DNA of 64,000 bases from Effrenium voratum (lineage: Eukaryota > Sar > Dinophyceae > Suessiales > Symbiodiniaceae), in contig CAUJNA010000468.1 of assembly GCA_963377175.1 (NCBI GenBank), forward strand, positions 1 to 64,000. Reading direction: 5' to 3'. Below are positions 1 through 8,206 of this stretch, piece by piece (the stretch's first letter is position 1; each line of letters starts with the position of its first letter). The notes under the pieces are model-generated. The model did no database searches. It was given only the letters and a program-made list of their open reading frames with translations, and was not told the DNA's origin. Position numbers and translations under genes: made by a program.

Positions 1-1
1 G

Positions 2-256
2 TCATCGTTTCTTTTTACACTCGCAACCATTCAACGTTCGAATGCCATCGGACCAGTTGCCCGGTCCGTCGCGGAAAGTTTCGCGTGGTTGCCGGACGGA
101 TCACCAGGCTCAATAGGCATATTGGAGACAGAACTGTCCTTGTTCGTGGAGACTTATTCCTTCCTGACTCGAAAAGGCCAGGTTCCCACCGCAGCCGCGC
201 AGATCGTGTCGCGGGAAGTCCTTCGTGAAGTCAACGGAGAAAAGATACAGGCCTAG
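2..256 (+). CDS. LysR-family regulator, C-terminal fragment (5' end off the window)
   Basis: An open frame enters from the left edge and ends at TAG 254-256, giving 84 residues with no start. The segment resembles the end of a LysR substrate-binding domain: a run with SNAIGPVA, then GSIGILETELS and a polar tail. In LysR proteins this part closes the second lobe of the effector domain. The DNA-binding half lies outside the window, so neither the target nor the effector can be named. It converges on the VOC gene, with a long perfect inverted repeat between them. The family call rests on the look of a short fragment and is moderate. Confidence 0.5.
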   Translation, partial: SSFLFTLATIQRSNAIGPVARSVAESFAWLPDGSPGSIGILETELSLFVETYSFLTRKGQVPTAAAQIVSREVLREVNGEKIQA

Positions 257-467
257 GTTTCGGCAAGGTTGGGCCGGTCTGCAAGGCACATATTGACCTG
301 GATATCTGTGCCGTCACCTCGCGTCAGAGTGGGCCCGTCACCGACGGACGGGTTTCGACGGGCTGTTCGGCGAAAACGGGCATTCACAAGCGCGGTGCAC
401 GAGGCTGTGGGCGGCTGGGAGTGGTCATTCAGGCGGGTCCGGCCAATGTCCGCATTGAGCCCAGGGC

Positions 468-505
468 GACCATGAGAGGCAACTGTCAAGTTGCCTCTCA
501 TGGTC
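468..505. terminator. Perfect 16-bp inverted repeat between convergent genes
   Basis: GACCATGAGAGGCAAC at 468-483 is followed by a 6-nt loop and its exact reverse complement at 490-505. It lies between the end of the LysR fragment (256) and the end of the VOC gene (523), where a bidirectional terminator is expected. Neither side has a clear T tract, so intrinsic termination is not proven. The rest of 257-522 shows nothing else. Confidence 0.5.
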
Positions 506-522
506 CATCGCGCCGAGGTCAG

Positions 523-891
523 TCAGACCGTCAAGCTGATGTTGAACTTGTTTCCGTCTGGGTCACGAAAATAGCCACCGTAAAAGTGCTTGCCCCGATT
601 GCCCGGGGCTCCTTCATCGGTTGCACCGAGCTCAATCGCTAGAGCATGAACGGCATCGACTTGATCTTGATCCTTTGCTGCAAGCGCAACCATGGTACCG
701 TTTCCGTGAAAAGCAGTCTCGCCATCGTAAGGCGTGGTCACGATTATCTTGGGTTTTTCAGGTCCAAAACTATAGGCGATCATGTTGTCTGGGCTAAAGG
801 CGCGCGTGCCGTTTATTGCGCAAAACAGCGCATCGAAAAAGGTTGCGGAAGCAGCAAGGTCATTTGACCCAAGAGTAATATAGCTAATCAT
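523..891 (-). CDS. VOC-superfamily (glyoxalase-like) protein
   Basis: 122 residues in one vicinal-oxygen-chelate module, the usual size for single-domain members that work as dimers. The first strand begins ISYITLGSNDL, and the C-terminal signature is YFRDPDGNKFN, typical of glyoxalase/bleomycin-resistance-like proteins. I start at 891 rather than at the in-frame codon at 981, because family members begin two or three residues before this first strand. The substrate cannot be read from sequence; VOC proteins range from lyases and dioxygenases to antibiotic-binding proteins. The upstream purine stretch is a weak ribosome site. It is a single gene between tRNA-Ser and the LysR fragment. Confidence 0.8.
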   Translation of the reverse strand: MISYITLGSNDLAASATFFDALFCAINGTRAFSPDNMIAYSFGPEKPKIIVTTPYDGETAFHGNGTMVALAAKDQDQVDAVHALAIELGATDEGAPGNRGKHFYGGYFRDPDGNKFNISLTV

Positions 892-1181
892 GATTTTTCT
901 TTTTGCATGAGAAATTACTGCGCCCAAAGAGGTGGCGCACTGTAAAACCAAAGAGTGGTTTGCTTGGAGATACTCAGGCAATCATGCGTGCACCGTATCT
1001 GCCCAATGGCGGATTGGCAACGGCAGCTTCGTCCGCACAGAAGTTATCTGGCGATTGACAAAACATACCGCCCGACACGCCCCCGATGACTAGATTGGAT
1101 ACTTTGAAACTGATTTTGAAAACCGCGAAATTTATTCTGGTAGGGTCTTGTGTACCGAAAACGCTATCACTTTACGTGATA

Positions 1182-1192
1182 TGGCGGACAGA

Positions 1193-1232
<40 letters not shown>

Positions 1233-1271
1233 GTTCCAGGCGTGCGCCTTCAGCCACTCGGCCACCTGTCC
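1182..1271 (-). tRNA. tRNA-Ser (anticodon GGA)
   Basis: On the minus strand the 90 nt fold as a class II tRNA. The acceptor GGACAGG pairs with TCTGTCC with a G7-U66 wobble, followed by discriminator G and an encoded CCA end. The anticodon stem CACGC/GCGTG closes the loop CTGGAAC, with anticodon GGA reading UCC and UCU. The long variable arm ATACGG-GCAA-CCGTAT and the T arm with GTTCGAATC are intact. The large variable arm and G73 are serine identity elements. Confidence 0.97.
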
Positions 1272-1598
1272 ATACGAAGCAGCACCGTAGCCCCGCTTGA
1301 GTGCCGCGCAATATACTCAGCTATAGGTCAAGTGCAAGCGCCTGAACGAGTTTTTTTGAACGGGTGCCAACCTGTGGAACATGGCTCGGATCAATCGGCT
1401 CTGACACGATCGTCAGTGGCCCAAAATCCGATTTGTTGCAGGAAAATTCACAAGAATGTGTTGTACGTCAATCTTTGTACAATAGAATTGCGCTATTACC
1501 TTAAGTCAGCGCCCGGCATTTTCCATATTTCGATGTGTCTGGCGGAAGAACAAAATATGTGCTCGACGAAAAAAATTTTTATAAGGTCAGATATCAAA
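1272..1598. other. Gene-free stretch between tRNA-Ser and a small membrane gene
   Basis: No ORF with a plausible start and no hairpin terminator was seen. AT-rich sequence from about 1435 to 1590 probably holds the promoter of the gene starting at 1599. AAGG near 1583 is its likely ribosome site. Confidence 0.4.
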
Positions 1599-1924
1599 AT
1601 GTTCAGCGTATTGAAATTTATATTCCGTCTGACGGGACTGGCATTGCTTGCCGTCGCTATTATTGCCGGCATCTCCGACGCCAGCACGTCGATTGCCCAG
1701 TCTCAGGTTCAACTCCAGCCCCTGGGGCAACTCCTGTTCAATCTTTCCCCGATACTTTCCCGATCCTTCAGCCTGCCATTGAGCGTCACATCCATCCCGC
1801 GCTCTGGGATCCGGTGTTGCTGACACTCATGACCTGGCCGGTCTGGGCGGTATTCGCGCCGTTCGGTTTGCTGTTTCTGTGGCTCGGCGCGAGGCGCCAG
1901 CGTTACCAGACACAGTTCGCCTGA
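1599..1924 (+). pseudogene. Small two-helix membrane protein, interrupted by a -1 frameshift
   Basis: The frame opening at ATG 1599 reads MFSVLKFIFRLTGLALLAV, a hydrophobic segment, then PLGQLLFNLSP, and runs into foreign sequence. The neighbouring frame takes over exactly there with PDTFPILQPAIERHIHPAL, continues through LLTLMTWPVWAVFAPFG as a second membrane helix, and ends at TGA 1922-1924. Together they look like a conserved hypothetical protein of about 108 residues found in alphaproteobacteria: an N-terminal helix, an SP-DT linker, an HPALWDP motif and a C-terminal helix with an arginine-rich end. One base is missing near TTTCCCC at 1744-1750. It may be a real mutation or a homopolymer error. 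The function of this family is unknown to me. Confidence 0.6.
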
Positions 1925-2085
1925 AGGAGCCGGCGGAACAGATTGGAGGCGCACCAGGGGACACTCCTGCGTGATGCCTCTTGGAATGTCGGCGCGAGTG
2001 CGCCACATTGCGGTCAATGATTGTGACAGAGCTCCTTCCCTGTCTGGTTTGCCGGGGAGGGGGCTGTTCTTATGGGAGATCCGCA

Positions 2086-2739
2086 ATGTCCTTCATGACC
2101 ATGTTGACCAAAAAGTTCTCCTTGCCCGGAAAGGAAGAGGCCCTTCCCGGGCGTACGGTGGCAATCGCGCCGTCCGAAGCGCATTTTGTGAACGGAAAGT
2201 CTCTCAACGGGCCTCATCCGGACGGAATGAAGACCGTGCTTTTGGGCATGGGATGCTTCTGGGGGGCCGAAAGGCTGTTCTGGCAACTGCCGGGAGTTCA
2301 TGTAACCGCCGTCGGTTATGCGGGTGGTCATACCGCCAATCCCACATACAATGAAACCTGCTCCGGCCGGACGGGACACACGGAAGCGGTTCTTGTCGTT
2401 TACGATCCCGATGCGATCCGTTTGGAAGACCTGTTGAAGGTGTTCTGGGAAAGTCACGATCCAACGCAGGGCATGCGTCAGGGCAACGATACGGGTACGC
2501 AGTACCGCTCGGCAATCTATGTCAATTCGCCGGAAGACCTTGTTCTTGCCGAGCAGACACGCGATGCCTACCAGGTGGCCCTGAATCAGGGTGGTGTTTC
2601 CGCCTCGATCACCACTGAGATCCGGGAACTGGATACGTTCTATTTTGCTGAAGATTATCATCAGCAATATCTTGCCAGGAATCCTGCCGGATATTGCGGC
2701 ATAGGGGGAACCGGCGTTGCGTGCCCCGCCGCAGGCTGA
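2086..2739 (+). CDS. msrA: Peptide methionine sulfoxide reductase MsrA
   Basis: MsrA reduces methionine-S-sulfoxide, free or in proteins, with thioredoxin as final donor. The 217-residue protein carries the catalytic GCFWG motif at about residues 56-60 (Cys57). It also has the YAGG, NPTY and GHTEAV blocks and two C-terminal cysteines in GYCGIGG and VACP that act as resolving residues in the long enterobacterial-type MsrA. A GGGAG ribosome site lies 8-10 nt before ATG 2086; upstream in-frame codons back to 1981 have none and add unrelated sequence. It is monocistronic, followed by a hairpin terminator. No msrB is nearby. The call is firm. Confidence 0.96.
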   Translation: MSFMTMLTKKFSLPGKEEALPGRTVAIAPSEAHFVNGKSLNGPHPDGMKTVLLGMGCFWGAERLFWQLPGVHVTAVGYAGGHTANPTYNETCSGRTGHTEAVLVVYDPDAIRLEDLLKVFWESHDPTQGMRQGNDTGTQYRSAIYVNSPEDLVLAEQTRDAYQVALNQGGVSASITTEIRELDTFYFAEDYHQQYLARNPAGYCGIGGTGVACPAAG

Positions 2740-2772
2740 CCGTTGATCTGAAAACGATTTCTGAAGTCGAGT

Positions 2773-2806
2773 GCGCCGCAGTCCAGTGACTGCGGCGCTT
2801 CTGTTT
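2773..2806 (+). terminator. Rho-independent terminator after msrA
   Basis: GCGCCGCAGTC at 2773-2783, loop CAGT, then GACTGCGGCGC at 2788-2798, followed by TTCTGTTT. The 11-bp perfect GC-rich stem begins 34 nt after the msrA stop. Confidence 0.85.
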
Positions 2807-2990
2807 CGCCGCACGGCATATGTAAATTTTACGAGAGATATACTTCGTATCTGTTTCGGGGTTTTCTCGCGTTACGCTTTGATTCTTGAAAAAATTACTG
2901 ATTTCAATGCTCTAACTTCGATAATTCAGCATTTATTAAAATTACCGCGCAATCGTCGGCACGAGTACAGGGGTACCGGGGGTTGATTCG

Positions 2991-3314
2991 ATGACACGCT
3001 CCGCAAAGATCTTCGCGGGAGCCTATTTTCTGGGATGTTGTTCCCTGATGTTGCTTGCGTCGCTGGCGCCGGGCGGCAAAGGCCCCGTCGCGGTATTTGC
3101 AAAGCCCTGGGGCAAGCCGGCTATGGAAGTAATAGCAGGCGCGGAAGGCCAGATCATTTCCATACGAGATGGCACCTGGGTGGCGCTGACCGAATCCCCC
3201 GATCCGCAGTTTATCGACCGGCTCTATCGCGCAGGAGCTGGTTTTGTCGCCTCGACCGCTGTCGCTTATGCGTGTGCGCGCTGGTCAGGTGTTTCACTGG
3301 AGAAGTCTATATGA
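2991..3314 (+). CDS. Small membrane protein coupled to the following chemoreceptor
   Basis: 107 residues. The N-terminal hydrophobic stretch [18 protein letters not shown] fits a membrane anchor or uncleaved signal. A central hydrophilic part contains [21 protein letters not shown], and a second apolar patch ([12 protein letters not shown]) lies near the C-terminus. Its stop overlaps the start of the next gene in an ATGA (3311-3314), which implies translational coupling and probably shared function with the chemoreceptor. I do not recognise the family. An accessory sensor or membrane partner of the receptor is an inference from the overlap only. Confidence 0.65.
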   Translation: MTRSAKIFAGAYFLGCCSLMLLASLAPGGKGPVAVFAKPWGKPAMEVIAGAEGQIISIRDGTWVALTESPDPQFIDRLYRAGAGFVASTAVAYACARWSGVSLEKSI

Positions 3315-4801
3315 GCGATAGGTTGGCAGGACTTTCGGGCCTGGATTGCTTCCGGGAACGGTTTTCAAAGATCGTCATCTATTTCACGTGGTTCAATGTT
3401 GCTCTCGTTGCGATGACCGCGTGGTGGTTTGGAAACGTTTCCTTCGTTGTCGTCGCAGGTTCGGCGCTCGCGCTTGGTGTGGCCGCAACCTTTTCCTGGT
3501 TGAAATTCGGTGCCGGCACCGAAACGCGCCTTGCGACGTCAATGTCCCTGGCTGGCCTGGTCGCGCTGTTCGTCGCGGCACTTTCGGTGCCTGCCGGACA
3601 GAACTCGTTTCAGCTCGACGGCCACATGTATTTCTTCGCTGTGCTGGCAATTCTGGCAAGCTGGGTCGATTGGCGCGCTCTTGTTGCCTATGCCGCGGTT
3701 GTTGCCGTTCACCATCTGGCTCTAAATTTCATGATGCCCTGGGCCGTGTTCCCGAATGGCGCGGATTTCACGCGCGTTGTTTTCCACGCCGTCATTGTTG
3801 TCGCCGAGGTTGGTGCGCTCTGGTGGATGACCAACTCGCTGGCAGCAGCCTTCACCGCGTCCGACCAGGCGCGCGAAGAAGCCGAAAGGGCTCAGGCCGA
3901 GGCACTCCACTTGCAGGATGAAAACTCCAGGCACGCTGAAACGGAGCGCGCGAAACAGGCAACGATCGAACACAGGATCATGGCCTTCCAGGAAGAGGTT
4001 GCGGCCAAGCTGGATGGGGTGAGTGTCAAGGTCGAGGAAATGCGCGGGTCTGCGGAAGAGCTGGGATCTGTCGCCCAGGATACCACCGGCCGCGCGATTT
4101 CCGTGTCCGATGCGTCCGAAACAGCATCGTCCAACGTGCAGATGGTCGCTTCTGCTGCCGAAGAGCTGTCATCCTCTATCGCCGAGATCTCGCGTCAGGT
4201 CGAACAGACCACCAGTATCGTGATGCAGGCAACTGACAATGCGCAAACCAGCAACAGGAAAGTGGCTGGTCTGGCGGAGGCTGCCAATCGCATCGGTGAA
4301 GTTGTCACCCTGATCCAGGCAATTGCCGAACAGACGAACCTGCTCGCTCTGAACGCCACGATCGAGGCGGCACGCGCAGGCGAAGCAGGCAAGGGTTTTG
4401 CTGTGGTTGCCGCAGAAGTGAAGGAACTCGCCACCCAGACCTCAAAGGCGACCGAGGAGATTGGTGCCCAGATTTCGGCCATTCAGGCGGAAACCAAGGA
4501 TGCGGTTGAATCCATTGGCGCCATCGCGGCCACCATGGATGAAGTCAACAGCTACACCGCCGCGATCGCGGCCGCCGTCGACGAGCAGGGTGCAGCTACA
4601 CAGGAAATCTCCCGCAATGTTGCGGAAGCTGCTGACGGAACAGGACGGGTTGCGGAAAACATCGGGGGTGTCCGCGAATCGGTCGAACGCACCAGCCAGT
4701 CGGCTTCTTCCATGGCCGAGGCAACCGAAGTGCTGGATGCGGAAACCTCTGACATGCGCCGTGCGATCGACACGTTCCTGGACGACGTTGCGGCAGCATA
4801 A
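3311..4801 (+). CDS. Methyl-accepting chemotaxis protein with a polytopic membrane sensor
   Basis: 496 residues. The first ~185 are almost entirely hydrophobic, about six membrane segments with only short loops, so there is no periplasmic ligand domain. From about residue 190 a charged coiled coil ([14 protein letters not shown]) leads to the cytoplasmic methylation and signalling bundle. Its tip [19 protein letters not shown] begins near residue 338. I see no clear HAMP domain. It ends DDVAAA without a CheR/CheB pentapeptide. Such receptors pass a membrane-embedded or intracellular signal to CheW-CheA; the ligand is unknown. The start at 3311 overlaps the preceding gene; a longer frame to 3035 would lie inside that gene. 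No che genes are in the window. Confidence 0.88.
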   Translation: MSDRLAGLSGLDCFRERFSKIVIYFTWFNVALVAMTAWWFGNVSFVVVAGSALALGVAATFSWLKFGAGTETRLATSMSLAGLVALFVAALSVPAGQNSFQLDGHMYFFAVLAILASWVDWRALVAYAAVVAVHHLALNFMMPWAVFPNGADFTRVVFHAVIVVAEVGALWWMTNSLAAAFTASDQAREEAERAQAEALHLQDENSRHAETERAKQATIEHRIMAFQEEVAAKLDGVSVKVEEMRGSAEELGSVAQDTTGRAISVSDASETASSNVQMVASAAEELSSSIAEISRQVEQTTSIVMQATDNAQTSNRKVAGLAEAANRIGEVVTLIQAIAEQTNLLALNATIEAARAGEAGKGFAVVAAEVKELATQTSKATEEIGAQISAIQAETKDAVESIGAIAATMDEVNSYTAAIAAAVDEQGAATQEISRNVAEAADGTGRVAENIGGVRESVERTSQSASSMAEATEVLDAETSDMRRAIDTFLDDVAAA

Positions 4802-4808
4802 GACAACC

Positions 4809-4840
4809 CGTCACAGACAGGGACCTGTGTGTGACGTTTG
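4809..4840 (+). terminator. Hairpin just after the chemoreceptor stop
   Basis: CGTCACAGACAGG (4809-4821) pairs with CCTGTGTGTGACG (4824-4836) with one mismatch and is followed by TTTG. It is the first of two stem-loops between the chemoreceptor and pabBC and is the weaker terminator. Confidence 0.5.
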
Positions 4841-4876
4841 TTGCAGTTACCAAAAAAAGACGTCTGCAATTGATCT

Positions 4877-4907
4877 GGCCGGCTATCAATCAGCCGGCCA
4901 ATTTTTT
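4877..4907 (+). terminator. Rho-independent terminator downstream of the chemoreceptor
   Basis: GGCCGGCT at 4877-4884, loop ATCAATC, AGCCGGCC at 4892-4899, then AATTTTTT. The strong GC stem with a six-T tail is a textbook terminator on the plus strand. Confidence 0.9.
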
Positions 4908-5039
4908 ATCCTGCCGAGAGAAAACTTGACCTGATGTCGCTTGGATGTCATGAGCCGCTCTTTACGAGCCACTTGAGCCATCTGAAACAGGGCACATTAT
5001 GGTCGATAATTCTGCATCCATCGGAAATCGGCACGGAAG

Positions 5040-6896
5040 ATGTCTGTAAGCGCGCTAAAGTCCGGATCGGTATTGCTTCTGGATCTCCTGAAGCAGCGCT
5101 CGGCAATGCACTTTTTCGACCCTGTCGAGATCGTCACCTGTTCGGCGCTCGAAGACGTGACGGATTGCCTGGCAAGACTGGAGGCCGTCCAGGCGGAGGG
5201 CAAGTTTGCCGCCGGGTACATGGCTTATGAACTCGGCTTTGCCTTCGAGGAGAAACTGAAGCGTCGGTTCAGGCACACCGGAGACCCGCTCCTCTGGTTT
5301 GGCGTTTATGAAAATGTTCGGGAACTGGGCCTTGATGAAGCCCGCGAGATGCTGGAAACGGCAGCCGAAGGCAAAGATGCTTTCGTGCAGCGGCCGGACT
5401 TCGATATGGACAGGTCAGGTTACGGCAAGGCGTTTGAACAGGTTCGCTCGCATCTCGCCAAGGGAGACATCTATCAGGTCAATCTGACGATGAGGGCAAG
5501 GTTCGCGCATGAGGGGACACCGGAAAGCCTGTTTCTGGATCTGATGCGGCGGCAGCCCGTCGAGTTCGCTGCGTTTGTCCGGACGGGCGACAGAACGGTT
5601 CTTTCCCTGTCGCCGGAGCTCTTTCTGGAGCGTGAAGGTACCTGCCTGCGGACCCGTCCGATGAAAGGCACTGCGCCACGTGGCCGTTTTGCGTCGGAAG
5701 ACGTCAGGATTGCCAGGGAACTTGCAAGTGATCCCAAGCAGCGCTCGGAAAACACCATGATCGTCGACCTGATGCGCAACGACCTGTCGAGGATCGCCGA
5801 TACGGGCACCGTCAGGGTCACGAAACTTTGTGATGTCGAGCGCTACCCGAGCCTTCACCAGATGACATCGACCGTGGAGGCCCGTGTCCCCGAAAGTGTT
5901 GGCTTTTCCAGCGTGATCAAACATCTGTTTCCGTGCGGGTCGATCACAGGTGCTCCGAAACTGAGCGCCATGCAGATCGCGCACAATCTGGAAAGCGGAC
6001 CACGCGGTGTCTATACCGGATCCATCGGCTGCCTGGCGCCCGGTGGTGATTTTCGTTTGAACGTCGCAATCCGCACGCTTGTGCTGCGCGACGACGGCAC
6101 CGGAGAAGCGGGAACCGGATCCGGTGTTGTCTTCGATTCCGGAGCCGCACCAGAATATGACGAGTGCATTCTCAAGCTGAAATTCATGACTGAGGATACG
6201 CCAGACTTCGAGCTGATCGAGACCATGGCCTTTGATCCCTCCGAAGGCTACCTGCTGTTCGAACGGCATTTGCAGAGACTGCACAAATCAGCGGCTTACC
6301 TCGGTTTCCGGTGTGACCTCGACGGCGTGCGCCGGGCTTTGCTCGACACGTCGTCTGAATTCACGGGACCTCGCCGCGTCCGCCTCCTTCTGAACACCGA
6401 CGGCGGCGTTTCCATCACATCGACCGACCTGACACCGGTTGATCAGACGACCGTCTTCAATCTGGTTCTGGCACGGGAAAAAACACTCTCAACGGATCGC
6501 TTCCTCTATCCCAAGACGACCAACAGGGCGTTTTATGACGACACCCGGAAACGCTACCAGGCCGAAACCGGCTGCCAGGAAGTCCTGTTCAGGAACGAGC
6601 ACGGTAATCTGACCGAGGGCAGCTACATGACACTCTTCCTGAAAAAAGACGGCGAACTTCTGACGCCTGCTCTCGAACATGGCGTACTGCCTGGCACGCT
6701 GCGCGCCGGCTTGCTGGAGCGCGGCCTTGCCCGGGAAGCAGATCTCACTGCCGAGGACCTGGCAACCGCCGAGGAAATCTATGTCGGCAATTCGGTAAGG
6801 GGGCTCGTCCGGGGTCGTCTTCTGTCGGCAGCGCAGTCTGAAGAGACAGACCAACCGGAAAGCGAAGCTGTCGCCGTTGCCAGGCAGGCCGGCTAA
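5040..6896 (+). CDS. pabBC: Bifunctional aminodeoxychorismate synthase component I / 4-amino-4-deoxychorismate lyase (PabB-PabC fusion)
   Basis: 618 residues with two enzymes in series. Residues ~110-395 are the chorismate-binding domain, with PMKGTAPRG, VDLMRNDLSRI and GSITGAPKLSAM blocks typical of PabB/TrpE. This half aminates chorismate at C4 using ammonia from a PabA subunit, which is not in the window. Residues ~405-605 are a fold-type IV PLP enzyme: YLLFERHLQRL, the lysine region FLYPKTTNR, then NLTEGSYM and GVLPGTLRAGL. This half releases pyruvate to give p-aminobenzoate for folate. Such fusions are known in several bacteria. Start 5040 has GGAAG directly before it, spaced tightly, so the first residues are less certain. 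It stands alone behind a strong terminator. Confidence 0.92.
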   Translation: MSVSALKSGSVLLLDLLKQRSAMHFFDPVEIVTCSALEDVTDCLARLEAVQAEGKFAAGYMAYELGFAFEEKLKRRFRHTGDPLLWFGVYENVRELGLDEAREMLETAAEGKDAFVQRPDFDMDRSGYGKAFEQVRSHLAKGDIYQVNLTMRARFAHEGTPESLFLDLMRRQPVEFAAFVRTGDRTVLSLSPELFLEREGTCLRTRPMKGTAPRGRFASEDVRIARELASDPKQRSENTMIVDLMRNDLSRIADTGTVRVTKLCDVERYPSLHQMTSTVEARVPESVGFSSVIKHLFPCGSITGAPKLSAMQIAHNLESGPRGVYTGSIGCLAPGGDFRLNVAIRTLVLRDDGTGEAGTGSGVVFDSGAAPEYDECILKLKFMTEDTPDFELIETMAFDPSEGYLLFERHLQRLHKSAAYLGFRCDLDGVRRALLDTSSEFTGPRRVRLLLNTDGGVSITSTDLTPVDQTTVFNLVLAREKTLSTDRFLYPKTTNRAFYDDTRKRYQAETGCQEVLFRNEHGNLTEGSYMTLFLKKDGELLTPALEHGVLPGTLRAGLLERGLAREADLTAEDLATAEEIYVGNSVRGLVRGRLLSAAQSEETDQPESEAVAVARQAG

Positions 6897-7125
6897 CGCA
6901 AATCGCGGCAGCCGAATGCTGGTCACTCGGCTGTATCTCCAGCGTTTGCAAGAGCGCCCTGTCTTGCCCTTCTTTTCGCATCGGAACTGGGCTCCAGGTG
7001 TCCTCCACTGACCCCCGGATGCGCACACAACAGGTATCAAACAGACCAGCAAGCGGTTCAATCCACCCGCCTGGCGGCGGCGGTCTTGAACTCGCATGCA
7101 GACAGCAAGGATCCGGTGAATTGCC

Positions 7126-7878
7126 TCAGATTGATCCTGCTTCGACCATGTAATTGTTCGCGCTGCACATCGCCGCGTCGTCAGACGCAAGGAAGAGAAC
7201 CATGCGGGCGACATAAACAGGATCGATCAGATCCGGGAGACATTGACGCGTGCGATGGGCTTCCAGTGCTTCCGGAGTTGCCCAGAGTTCTTTCTGCCGC
7301 TCGGTCATTATCCAGCCAGGAACCACGGTGTTGACGCGGATACGGCTTTCGCCGAGGTCCCGGGCCATGGTGCGTGTCAGTCCATGCACGGCGGACTTGG
7401 CGGTGGCATAGGCCGGGAAACCACCACCGGCTTCCCACCACGAATTCGACCCCATGTTAATGATCGAACCGCCTCCTCGTTCCATCATGCCCGGTGCGAC
7501 GGCCTGGATCGCGAAAAACATGTGGCGAAGATTTGTGGCCTGGCGCTCGTCCCAGTACTCAGGCGTCACGTCTTTCCAATCGTGTCGGTCATCTCGTGCC
7601 GCGTTGTTGACAAGGACATGCGCTGGCCCGAGACGGTCCGTCAATTTCGTGAGCGCGGATTGCATTGCCCCAATGTCGCGAAGATCGCAGATTTCATACG
7701 TGACATTTTCTTTCGAAGCGGCAATTGCCTCGCTCGCGGTTTCATCCAGATCCAGAAATCCGACACGGGCGCCTTGCGCGGCGAATGCTTCCACAATTTC
7801 GGCGCCGATGCCCTGGGCACCGCCCGAAACCAGAACGGTCTTGTCTTTCAAACTCGGATAAATGGCAAAGTCTGGCAT
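7126..7878 (-). CDS. SDR-family NAD(P)-dependent dehydrogenase
   Basis: 250 residues, a classical short-chain dehydrogenase. The cofactor motif is SGGAQGIG near residues 18-25, NNAARDD follows strand 4, the catalytic serine region is INMGSNSW, and YATAK carries the Tyr and Lys. An acidic residue (LDLDE) after strand 2 suggests NAD over NADP. The PGWIMTERQ segment and overall style recall sugar dehydrogenases of the xylose/arabinose/fucose type, but substrate assignment is inference. It is a single gene on the minus strand, 328 nt from the diaminopropionate ammonia-lyase gene. Confidence 0.85.
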   Translation of the reverse strand: MPDFAIYPSLKDKTVLVSGGAQGIGAEIVEAFAAQGARVGFLDLDETASEAIAASKENVTYEICDLRDIGAMQSALTKLTDRLGPAHVLVNNAARDDRHDWKDVTPEYWDERQATNLRHMFFAIQAVAPGMMERGGGSIINMGSNSWWEAGGGFPAYATAKSAVHGLTRTMARDLGESRIRVNTVVPGWIMTERQKELWATPEALEAHRTRQCLPDLIDPVYVARMVLFLASDDAAMCSANNYMVEAGSI

Positions 7879-8206
7879 CGAGATATCTCATTTGTTGCGG
7901 TTCGAGAACTGCACTTGCAGCCAAGGACAGTGAAAATATTCGCACGGTAAGCTGTAGGATACCCCGGATACGTCGGCAACGATTTCGAAGTAGATATTCC
8001 GTGTCCGACCCCTCCACGACGACGAACACCGGTCTTTGTGAACCTGTCGGCACCCGCAGCAGGCACAAAGCGGTTCCTACGGCCTGCCTCGATCATCCTC
8101 GTTCCAACGAAGCGGACTTTGTTTTCACAATGCATTGATCAGCATGCATCCATGGCTCCCGAACTCGACGCACCGTTCGATTGGATATTTTGACCGTATG
8201 CCTCGT
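7879..8206. other. Gene-free stretch upstream of the SDR gene
   Basis: No supported ORF, hairpin with T tail, or repeat was seen. It must contain the minus-strand promoter of the SDR and the transcript end of dpaL, but neither can be placed with confidence. Confidence 0.3.

Noticed and set aside
1086..1823. 245-codon plus-strand frame spanning the tRNA gene
   Set aside because: It reads straight through tRNA-Ser and has no protein-like sequence before 1599.
5415..6284. 289-codon minus-strand frame
   Set aside because: Antisense shadow of the pabBC fusion, with no start site or domain.
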